NCBI GenBank assembly: GCA_000469685.2
Contig: LS997567.1
Span: 6,403,374-6,467,373 of the forward strand
Source of the DNA: Haemonchus contortus
Lineage: Eukaryota; Nematoda; Chromadorea; Rhabditida; Trichostrongylidae
Direction of reading: 5' to 3'
Length of the DNA stretch: 64,000 nucleotides
Position 1 is the stretch's first letter. The number at the start of each line of letters is the position of its first letter. Below are positions 36,549 to 46,894 of this stretch, in pieces. The notes below the pieces were generated by a model, which ran no database searches, was not told the origin of the DNA, and worked only from the letters and a program-made list of their open reading frames with translations. The translations under genes were made by a program, and so were the position numbers.

Positions 36549-38449
36549 AGAGGAACTTAAACAACAAAACCAGACAAAGACTACTTGCAGCGGTTGCGTC
36601 GCGGCCTTCGCACTGGAGCATGTTATTTTGGTGTGTCTGGGCACTGCGGGTCCGGGAACTTCTCCCCTAACACGGCGTCGCACACGCCGCACCCGCCGCC
36701 TATCGCAGGATTGCGATGGAAGATTGGAGCGCACAATTTGTGTGGTGGGGAGTCCTTTAAACATTTGAATTGGCCGGCCGCTCTCTTCAGCTCCAATGCG
36801 ATTCTGATCGTCGTTTGTACAGGAGGAGTCATTTGAATTAATCAAGTCTAATAAACATGAAAACTGAAAAGAAACAGAAGAAAAAACGATAAAATCCAAT
36901 GAAAAAGCAAGCCAGTCAAGGAAAAATTCCGCGTCCTATCGATTGGCGGGAGTACGGTAATTGTAGTGACGTTCGCCGCATGCCGCAAGGGAGAATGCCG
37001 CGATAGGGGAGAAGTTCCGTTACCCGGGCACTGCGGGAAGGCCTTGATGGCAGTAGTGTTTCTCCTTCGTAACTCTGCTTATTGGCGGTTACGTAGCACG
37101 CTCGAACATGTTATTTTAAGTTGATTACCAGTAGTAAGATGTAAGTCTCTATGATCAACGGGCTGTTAAACTATAGTTTTGTAATGTATGTTTCTTTTCC
37201 TGCATGTTTTCTCGTTCATGTTCCTTCCAAGACCACTGATGGGTAGTTATCCTCCCCTAGTGACTACTGAACACTGTTTGGTTCGGTGTTTCTATTTCTG
37301 TTGCATGCATTCTGGTTTGTGTTCCTTCTGAGACCTTCACTGATAGTGGTTGAGCACTGGTTTGAGGGTATGCCAACTTCTGTACACTTGAGTACATTTC
37401 GCATTCTCGGTGCGAGGCAAGCTTAATCAAGTGTGAGGACTACATTTTCACCGTGCGTCTGCATATCTTTAGCATGGCGAGTAAAAAATTAAAAACTAAA
37501 GAGAATGGCAACAATAAGAAGGTAAAGCATCTTGAGAAAAATTATGAACAGGAAAAGTTTTAATAATGCTGGGCAGAAACTTTGTTTTTGTGCACAGGTG
37601 AAATGTGAAATGCGAAACGAAGCGGAAATTCTATAGAGCTATGAACGGCGACTTAAGTGTTGTTTTTATTTTGCACAAAATCAACACGCTTAGCCAATTA
37701 TAATGGGAAGTTTTCTGCCAATAAACTGCTGAGAAACTCAATTATTTTTATTGGAGCTTTGGTTTTTCATTGCTGTTATTCTCTTCATTCAACAACTTTA
37801 ACTTGCTGCATATCGATATGCGAGCTGCACAATGATCATGGAGTTTCCAACATAATTAAGATCGCCTCGCGCCCTCATGCCTTGCCTTTGTTTCACTCCT
37901 CAGCTAATCAACTTTTCTGTTTTCTTTCTGCACAGCCGCTGGCGTAACATGGTCATCCGTAGCCTCTTTCGATTTGGTGAATCAATTGTATAGAAGTTGG
38001 TATATCCCTAAATCAGGGTTCAGCATTCTATCAATCAAGGTCATTACTCAGCAGTTGTCTCAGAAGAAACACAAACCAAGAAGCATGCAATAGAAATAGA
38101 AACACATAACAGTGTTCACTAGCCATTCACTAGGGGTGGGTAACTACCTATCAATGGTCTTGGAAGAAACATGAACGAGGAAACATGCAGGAAAGAGACA
38201 TACATTAATAAACTTTAGTTAAACAGCCCATTGATCGTAGAAAATTATTTCTTACAGCTAGTAATAACTTAAAATAACGTGTTCGAGCGCGCTACGTAAC
38301 TGCCAATAAGCAGAGTTACGGAAGAGGAACCCTCCTGTCATCAAGCCTTCCTGCAGTGCTAGACACTAAAATAACATGCTCCAGTGCGAAGGCCGCGACG
38401 CAACCGCCGCAAGTAGTGTTTGTCTAATTTTGTTGTTTAAGTTCTTCTT
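36549..38449. mobile_element. 1.9 kb foldback element with 8-bp target duplication and visible empty site
   Basis: Termini are AGAGGAACTTAAACAACAAA and the inverse of AGAAGAACTTAAACAACAAA. The arms pair over several hundred bases: GCGACGCAACC/GGTTGCGTCGC, CCTGCATGTTTTCTCGTTCA with its inverse near 38185, and GCATGCATTCTGGTTTGTGT with its diverged inverse near 38080. TACTTTTG occurs directly before (36541-36548) and after (38450-38457). The duplicate locus at 26937 has one TACTTTTG and no insert. An 8-bp target duplication is typical of hAT-class transposons (knowledge); the centre (about 37480-37960) shows no transposase I can recognise. Confidence 0.8.
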
Positions 38450-38973
38450 TACTTTTGGGTGAACGTTCCGTCCCCCCTACGGTTTGGGCGAAAATTTGCA
38501 TGTCTGTGGTGTAATACGGAGTAACACGTAACTCTTTATCAATTCCTTGATATACTAACACACGTAGTCCCCATTCAACACCATTCCGCACTGCTCTACA
38601 TTATAAAAGTGAAGCCAGAACACAATACACAATGACAATTCAGACCCGCATTTCACCTATTATAACCTCAGTTCACTCTCCAGTGCTAGCTTTACGGCTG
38701 CAGAGCAAAGCAGCGCTAGTAGTTCAAGGACCACATGCTTGCAGTTATGGGTGACCAAGACTCCTGTTAGAACAGTTCGGTCAAGTTGAATTGAAGAGTT
38801 GAGCTGATCAACTAAATCAAGTCCTCAAACACACGAAATCAACAAAACAACAGTCCTCGAAATTGAATGAAAGTAAGCGTAGGGTTACGGTAATTGCTAT
38901 TAACACGCAAGTGCAGACTGCTACCCGTGTGTAAATAGGTAGCACGCCATTTGCCAAGGGGGACGGTACGAAC

Positions 38974-39205
38974 GTGCGTCCGAGGGTGCGTGCGGCAAAT
39001 TGCGCGGCGAAGTTCGTGACGATTTGTACGACTGCGGCGCCTACTTTCGGGTCACAAACTTGGAGTAGTGTAGTTTAGTAGGGTCAGATAACCCTCCTAA
39101 TCCACTCTATTTCAAATTTGGGCCCCAATGATAGGCGCCAAAGTCGTTCAAATTATTACGAACTTCGCCGCGCAACTTGCCGCGCGCATCCTCGGACGTA
39201 CGTTC
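38974..39205. mobile_element. MITE-1 copy 6
   Basis: Near-identical to copy 4; CCATTTGCCAA is present on both sides of the insert (about 38946 and 39218), suggesting the element with its short outer arms GGGGGACGGTACGAACGTGC was inserted there. Confidence 0.8.
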
Positions 39206-39486
39206 GTACACATACCCATTTGCCAACTCCAAACGGATCGGCTGGCACACGTCATGAACGGTCAACACTGCCCACAATTACAACCTGACACCGAAATCAA
39301 TTTTGCATTGCAATGTTTCAATCATTAAGGCTGCTACCCATGCGTAAATAGGTAGCACCGCAAATGGCCTCGCCACTGAGAGCGCGTCTGTCTGCGTGTC
39401 TTGCCGCCAGCGTGCGATTTCGATTTCTTCGCATACGTTAGGCCTAATTTGCTATTTGTGTGCAAGAATTATGAGCTGTTTCTGCA

Positions 39487-39503
39487 GGTAACAGCTTTCA
39501 ATA
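39487..39503 (+). promoter_or_regulatory. Probable trans-splice (or 5'-UTR) acceptor before lamin copy 2
   Basis: GTTTCTGCAG ends at 39487, 15 bases before the ATG at 39503. Same arrangement as in copy 1. Confidence 0.45.
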
Positions 39504-42417
39504 TGTCCACTCTCAAGGACGTCAGCTTTAGCACTACTTCGTCAAGTGGTGTTAGCGGCGATGACTCGTTGTGAGTTTGTGTTTTGCATATTGATTTTGG
39601 AGTTTAATTGATGGCATTAGGTTTATTTACCGGTCACCCTTGATTTGGGTCGTTTTAGCCAGTCGCTCCTTGAAAGCACGGGATCTCCACAGGCAGAGCA
39701 GCTTTCTGGGCTTAACAGTCGTCTGGCGACCTTTATTGATGTGGGTTTCTGAATAAGATTACATAGGAATAGATTATTTGGTGTGCCATGAGGAAAGACC
39801 TGTTGAACTTCAAGAGAATAGTTTTTTGTTTCAGAGAGCACGTCAACTCGAAGTCGAGAACAGCCTTCTAACCATGCAGATCAAGGATATCGAGATCACT
39901 GAGAAGAAAAAAAGGAACAACCTTGCTGACCTCTTCGAAGCCGAGCGTGTGAGTGCTAGCTAACTTTGACCACTAAGTGTTTCTTGTGTTCTTCATGAGT
40001 AATGTAGTCTCGTAGGGTTTTTGCTGTAATTCATTCATAGAAAGGTAGAACCAATAGTTTCAGGCTCGCCTTCGCCAAGCCCTAGACGATGCTCGTGAGC
40101 AGGCAGCTAAGTACGCTGTTGAGCGCGATTCAGCTATAGCTGATCATGAGCGTTTGGCCGAAAATGTCGGAAAGCTAGAGAGAGACTTGAAAAAGGTGGG
40201 TGGTTAGATACAATAGTTCTCCAGAATCTTAATAGGTTTAATGTTTAGTCCGAAGATGAGCGTTTGACGGCGCTGTCGTTAGCGGAGACTAGCTCAGCTA
40301 AGCAGAATACACTGCAGAATAAACTCGACAAAGCGCTTGCAGAACTTGGAGTAAGTTTGCTTTGGTAATTGGTGTGAGTACTTCCCTTTTTATTCTCGTG
40401 ATTCCAGGATCTCGAGAAAGACAACGCTCGTCTGCGAATGCAGCTGGCTGCGCTACAAAGGAATCTGGAGGATGAAAGTGTGCTCCGTGCCACAGCAAAT
40501 TCGAAGGTTCAGGCTCTCACAGAAGACTTGGAGTTCCTGAAGAAGCAGCATGAATCGGTATGTATGTTTAGGTTGGACACGTCTCTGTGCTATCAATGTT
40601 TACTTTTCGACGTCTTTAAGGCTCTCGAGGAGGTCCGTCATAATCGCCAGGTTGACATGATCACACACGCTAAGCAAATCAACGACGAGTTCAAGTCGAA
40701 GTTGCAAGACCATCTGGCTGAGATGCGTGCACGTTTCCAGGCACAGTTATCGTCGAGCATGACCACTCTTGAGGAGTCGTACAAGACTAAGGTAAGCAGT
40801 CCAAATTCAGCTGTTGCTACTGTTCTGACTATTCTGTGTTGTTGTTATACTGCTTTTCCAAACAAAATTATGATTTGTTTCAGCTTAATGATGCACTTGA
40901 CCGTGAAAAAGCTGCACATGACGACGCTGCTCGTATGCGTGTTCGTATTCATGAACTTGAGAGGAGTGGCAGCAGCCATGATGCAGTGGTAAGTGAACAA
41001 AGGCCATCTACTGCTTGTAGTGTACCTTCACGATGTATTAATTCGTTCCAAAAGTTTGAGTTCAGATCGATGATCTCCGTCGTGAAATCGCTGCACTGAA
41101 GGACGATATGGATGCAGCTCGACGGAGGTACCAGGAGAGACTGGATGATAAGGTTAGTGTAGCAAACAGCCCATGAAGGATGATTGTTCATGATTTATGC
41201 TTTGTTCTAGGAATTGCGTATTGCTGAGCTGAACCGTGAAATTCAACGTATTATGGATGAGCTCCATCGTTTATTCGATGAAAAGGTTCGGCTGGACACT
41301 GAGTTGAACACGTATCGTATGCTATTGGAGGTCAGGTTTTTTTATGTTTTCGGACTGTTTTTGGTAGGGATGGATTAGTATTATACATTGTATTTAGAAC
41401 ACTTAGGCAATTTTTCTATTAAGAACATTCAGCGATTACACTTTTTCGTTTTCAGCTTCAGGAAAGTTTTCTCATTAGTTTCGGCGCCGGTGGCCATGTG
41501 TCTTTCACGTCCAACAGCGGTAAGTTTTTTACTCACGTTTTTCTTGTCCGATTTGTTTGGTCTTTTGAAATCGTCAAGGGATATTAGGTGTAAGTACCCT
41601 AGGTTACATTGTTCATCCTTACGTCATTCTCATGATTTATCATTGGTCTGATTTTTAGGAAGCGCTCAACACGGAGTGAAGAGAGCCAGAATAGAATGGG
41701 ATGGGAACGATGATGATCTGGATTTCCATAGGCTTAGCCAGAAAATCAGCCAGAGTAAAGAATTGAATGGGTATCAGGTCAAATTTTTCCATCGGGAGGA
41801 TGAGGAACTTGTCTAGTGCTTTCCTTCTTTAGATGCAGAAGCACGTCGATGGCCCAGTAGGAATCGAAGAAATTGATCCCAACGGCCAATGGGTACGTAT
41901 CAGGAATAACACCGACGGAAGTCAGCATTGCCCACTGGAAATTGCTTGTTCGTGCTGGTGGAAAGGAAGTGAGTTATCAATAGTTAACGCTTTTTCGGAT
42001 ATGTATTATTCCGCTCTTTTTCGAATAATAATTTTGGTCCAGAATCGTGATTACCAACCTAATAAAGCCTGTCTTCCCTCCAGGTCACCTATCAGTTCAA
42101 CCCACGCATGAAGTTGGATCCTCATGGTCACGCCACTGTGTACTCCGCGGATTCTGGAGAAAAGCACCGTCCGCCAACCGATATAGTTATGGAGAAGCAG
42201 AATGTGGGTTACATTGAAATCACGTAGAAGTATTTTTGAGATCATTCCTACTTGGCCGATATTGTTGGCCCGTCCATCTTAATTTATTCAGAGTTTTACC
42301 TTTTTTTCTTTGGGACAATTCAAACATACTGCTGCTCTAAGCGCATTACTTCAGTGGCCGATGGGTGACAATACGTCTGTGCGCCCTAAGGATCATGAAG
42401 GAAACCTCCGGTCATCG
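39503..42417 (+). CDS. lmn-1: Lamin-like gene, copy 2 (one frameshift, 3' end not found)
   Basis: Fifteen exons in consistent phase: 39503-39570, 39659-39740, 39835-39948, 40064-40195, 40249-40350, 40408-40557, 40621-40791, 40884-40988, 41066-41152, 41211-41330, 41456-41519, 41659-41777, 41833-41968, 42084-42203, 42355-42417 (about 544 codons). The order is head, coil 1A starting LNSRLATFID/RARQLEVEN, the long alpha-helical rod, rod end LNTYRMLLE, nuclear-import-type basic motif HGVKRAR, and the immunoglobulin-like lamin tail (VGPVGIEEI-like GPVGIEEIDPNGQWVRI, FNPRMKLDPHGHATVYSAD, WPMGDN). Such proteins polymerise under the inner nuclear membrane. Exon 13 is 136 bases, one too many: an extra C in the CCC at 41931 shifts the frame, which would otherwise read HWKLLVRAGGKE. 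The final exon with a CaaX box was not found, and the usual GEE after LLE is missing. It may be a decaying paralogue, or contain a sequence error; the functional locus may be elsewhere. Confidence 0.8.
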
Positions 42418-43415
42418 GTAATATTAATGTTTCCATACATTTGATATCTGCATTCATGTTATCTCGTATCTACTGATTATTCGAGTGTCACTATCACCAC
42501 CGTCATTGTGTTTGTCATGGTCATTCAATGGCGTTCTCATTCTCTTACTCCCTCCTCCTACTCTCTCTGGGGATGTGTATGGTGAAGTTCAAAAGGTACA
42601 AAAACGGCGGACATTTGTTACAGATAGTACATACGTACTGAGAATTCTGTTGATTGCAATGGCATGCACGTCAAATGGCCAATATGCACGTCGATTCACT
42701 GCCGAAGAAGCGATTCACTCGAGTTCACTTTAAGAAGTTGGTATCTCGGACCTCTTTTTTTTTGTTTTTTAAATGGATATCTCTCTCAAGTGACGTTCTC
42801 TTTTTCTCTTTCCATTTGTTTTTTTGTTTTTGTTTGTGTTTTGTTCTTGTTTTTAGTTCGTTTTTGTTTGCTGTGTGCATAATTACTTCAAAAAGTAACA
42901 AGTAGGCGCAAGAAATGAATTTTATAACCGTTGGTTCTTTCCGAACACTTTACGTAGGTGGCTAAGGAGCCGGAAAATGGCCAAAATAATAAAATCATTC
43001 ACAGCTACTTACCTAGAATCACCTAATTGCAGTAAAACAAAGGCTGAGGTACCTTGAAATGTTTGAATCTAGCAATGGCACTGGGAACCCATCAGTTCAG
43101 AGCAGCTGTTCATTAAGTAGACAGACATCTGGCCACGCTTCTGTCCGGGGTCCTTGATCAGATTGGAAAATTGTGAAGTAAGTGAATTGAAGTTTGAGAA
43201 GTGTTATGGTGAGGGAATAAGGGAGACTAAGCGGCAAAGGCGTAAGAGGCATATTATTGAACTGGGTGGGATAAGGTCAGGCTTTGTGTCTCTGTCTCTT
43301 CAAAATAGGATTTTAATTTTTCTGGGAACAGGTCTCATCCAGACTAGGGCTTAGGCCTAAAACTTGAAAACTAACTTGAACGCTAACCAGAAGTAGCACA
43401 AGGTCACTTCAAAGT

Positions 43416-45510
43416 ATTATAGGACATGGGCATTGCTTGGTCAGCGGGAGCAAACCACACCCGTGCCTCTTCCACACTACCTTATTCAAGCACCTGACTG
43501 ATAGGATCGAATTACAGATGGGAACAGATAGGAATAAAGGAAGCACTAGGCTTTGGTCTTGCTCTGGTGCTTCATACAAACAACCTGAATCTGGACAGCC
43601 GTAAGGGAACACATTCAAGATGGAAACGTATGGTTTTTATTTTATTGTAGCAAGATGCTCAACTTTCCGAGTCCAACAGTATTTAGGCTGTTCAAGCAGA
43701 ACTAGTTCTTGGAAGAAAAGTTTTCTTCATGACGGATTCTACGAGTAAGGAATTTCACAATTTCTATGAAGTAATCACACATGTGGCAGCTCAACACATA
43801 TGCTTCATGTCGAATATGTCAGAGGCCCTCCTCACAAGTTTTCCATCAATACAGATTCTGAATTGTAAACACTTTTCACTTCTAACAATTGAATGTCATG
43901 AAATAGCACCCAATGTTCAACTTAAAACCCTTTTAGACTTTTGTCAATACACGCCTTTGAGGCTGCGGTGAATTTTCCGTTTGAAAAATGCCCATCACCA
44001 GATTTAAATCTTCAATAATTACGTGAATACGGTACTTTCCAGTTCGAGAGCCCTTCAAAGGTTTGAAAGATCAACATTCCCCTCAACATTCCCCTCAACA
44101 TTTTTTCCTTTTCCGAGATCTATTAGAATGGGGTTCGAATTCTCACCAACTTTGAAGGCTCAACTTCTGTTTGAACCAGGACTTTGTCCAGGCCGTAAGT
44201 CCACACATTACTATGACAAAACAGTGCCTTACTCGATTCGGAGAGGGATTCTGACCACTGGCAAATCCTCCTAGGAGTGCTCTGTAAGAGCTCAGTGCTC
44301 GTATTGAGTTTACTTTTATATCCTCTGTTCTGTTGCACGATGTAGAGAAGGGGTATACTGGCGAGACGGGCGCTAGGAACGATTTTGGGTGATCGATTGC
44401 CGCACGCGGCTGTCGCGGACCACTCATTTGCCGTTATTACAGCTCTAGCGTTCTTCATACAGTTCAATCGATATGCGATCATTATTTTATGCTATGCTTT
44501 TATGCTATGATATGAATTCTACTATTAGTACTTTTGTTCTTGTATTTCTTACCTACTGCTGCATCCTGCTACATTCGTTCGCGCGCGACGCCCTTCTCAC
44601 TGCGGCGCGACGATTTCGTTCCTAACGCACCACACCCGGTATACTGTAATGGTTCAGTCTCAATTTTTAATAATGTTCTATTCTTTCAAACTTTCTGTAG
44701 AATAGTTATTCGTAATGCACTGTATTTGAACCCATGTTTCACAATATATAGATGAGAAAAGTTCTCTTTTTAAGATTTCCTTGCTTGAGTGGTAGCGGCA
44801 GGAGGCTGGGGCTACGGTGCTCAATATTGGGCTCTCCGAAGTAGGACGATTGGTAAATTGAGTGAATCAACACGATGGTGGGATTTGGGGTGTACATCAG
44901 CGGATGCACTTTTCCAGAATTATTTAATAGTCGTCAAAGGGGAATATGATGTGTAAAAGGACTAGGTTCGTGAAGAAACGAAATCCTATTCATGCCATCC
45001 AACCCGACAATTTTTCCAAATTACTCTGTTTATTACTCCTGTATACTTTTTAATGAGTAGTTTCTAGTCCACTATACATACGAAAACCATGTTTCACAAT
45101 TTCTTGAGAAGGAGTGCTATAGAGGAACATCCTCAAAAGCGTGTTCCTTTAAAATGTTCACTGGAATTTCCAACGTTGACTTGGAAAAGTAAACGCGCGG
45201 AATGTACGGCGCACCACAATGTAGCAGAGGTCGTTGTGGATGCGTGGCGGTGTTCGTTTGTTGAGAATTTCAATTGTGAATCGATGCCGGTGATCGGTAT
45301 CGGTTATGTACAGAGTTAGCAATGGGTGAGGCTAGTGCGTCATGTGTGAGAGTTAACATGGTGCAGATAAAGGGCATACTATTGTACGATTACAAGTAGT
45401 TTGGTCCTGGCCTTTCCATACAACGTAGTGACTTGTTTAGGTACTGGCTGTGTTGAATAGTATAAAATACTAACGGGAATTACAATTCGTATTTTGGATT
45501 TGTAACAAAG
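43416..45510. repeat. Duplicated block C, copy 2
   Basis: Collinear with 13795-16930 but without the LINE fragment and with a MITE-2 insertion at 44360. Adjacent directly to the end of lamin block A copy 2. Confidence 0.75.
44360..44637 (+). mobile_element. MITE-2 copy 2 with 8-bp target duplication
   Basis: Begins GGCGAGACGGGCGCTAGGAA and ends CGTTCCTAACGCACCACACC + C. Inside are CCGCACGCGGCTGTCGCGGA and TTCTTGTATTTCTTACCTAC. GGTATACT lies on both sides (44352-44359, 44638-44645), while block C copy 1 shows the uninterrupted GAGCATACTGTAATGG. Short imperfect inverted ends with 8-bp duplications suggest a hAT-type non-autonomous element. Confidence 0.82.
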
Positions 45511-45817
45511 GTTTAGGTGAGGTTTTTAGAGCGATGTCCCCCAACGCCCATCTTGCATAACATTTATTAGGTGAGCTCTCACATTGGGCGCTTGCATGGC
45601 TGCGAACCCTCTGAAACGAATCCGATTTCTTAGTCCCACGAACGTGCGATACAGTAACCCCCTAACGCAACGCCACTTATACCAAGGGCATCGCCAAAAG
45701 TACCTTTTTGTATGTGTGACGGGCGTTTGAAGGCGTTTGAGTGTGTCTCTGGTTAGTGTATAACACATTCATGGGACTTTTAAATTCGTCTTGTCCCCTT
45801 GGGATAGTGTAATTTTA

Positions 45818-46172
45818 GACTGGTCCTTCACGGCTTGAAGAGCTAAGGAAAGCACCATGGACCTGGATGGAAAAAGAAAGGTAGCACGGCCTTGAGTGTA
45901 TTGGGAAGTCGATCAATCCCGTCTGAGGGTGCTCCATTCTGGGTGCTCCATTCTGCTCCCATTCAGAAAGGTAGTGGCTTACGCGGCCTATACAATGGAT
46001 TGCGGGGGCTAGCTGATGTAGAAGTCAGTGCTTTTATACTTCCAGACAAGTCTGGTACCAACGACCCCGAAAGGATCGAAAGCTTGGTTGCTCAGTTCGA
46101 CATCAGTACAGGATTCGGACCTGTGACCATGCGTGTGTGCTAGAGCGCCACCTACCACTACACCACCTCTAA
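45818..46172 (-). mobile_element. tRNA-derived SINE, copy 2
   Basis: The minus-strand head is GAGGTGGTGTAGTGGTAGGT, with a B-box GGTCCGAATCC that matches the pol III consensus well; the body continues to about 45818. Pairs positionally with the 30905 copy, so the SINE was present before that block duplicated. Confidence 0.72.
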
Positions 46173-46524
46173 CAGACGTTTTATCCGACTTAGGTGATTA
46201 CGAGAGTAAACAGCCGCGAAATTCAAAATCGCTCACAAGAAAATAAGTACTAGTGGACTTGAGCAGTCACAACTTTGATTAATGGGTCCGTGTGACTTTT
46301 ACATAGAAACTGAATGAATTTTCGATAGCATGGCTCCCTAGTGCATCTCCCAGTGTAGTTAGTGCTTCATTACCACTGTAGGAAATTTTGCGAAACATGT
46401 TGAGTACCACTGATTTCTTTTCAGGACCTTAGGAAGATCTGAAATTCTCGATATAACGTGGCTAATCAATGGAACTTGAATAACGCTCCACACTTCCTTG
46501 AAAGTTCTGAAAGACTGGAAGAGT

Positions 46525-46893
46525 GCGATTTTATATTGGTCCTTCATTTCTGCCAGAGCTGAGGGAAGTTCCATGGACATGAATGGAAAAAGAAAGGTTG
46601 CACACTCTGTATGTCTTGGGGCGTTAATCATTCATTCATTCTGAGGGATGCGCCTACGCATTCGACTTCCATTCAGAATCGTAGTGGCGTATTGAATGCG
46701 TATAAGGCCTATACTATGAATTGTGATGACTAGCCTATGTACAAGGCAGTGCTTTCATCCTCCCAGACGAGTCTGGTACCAATTAACCGACCCCGGAGGG
46801 ATGGAGGGCTCCCTTAGTCTAGGAGCCGGGATTCGGATCCGTGACTGTGCGTGTGAGATAGTACGCCACTTGCCCCTATACCACCTCCGCCCA
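46525..46893 (-). mobile_element. tRNA-derived SINE, copy 3
   Basis: The minus-strand head is GGAGGTGGTATAGGGGCAAG, with B-box region GGATCCGAATCCCGG and the same body (ATACGCCACTACGATTCTGA, TGAATGGAAG motifs). It adjoins block D copy 2. Confidence 0.7.
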
Positions 46894-46894
46894 C

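Larger units (their letters stand above)
36305..43280 (+). repeat. Duplicated lamin-containing block A, copy 2
   Basis: Partner of 26712-30290. It contains the 1.9 kb foldback, MITE-1 copies 5 and 6 and the better preserved lamin gene. The match ends near GGCTTTGTGTC, about 43280. Confidence 0.85.
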
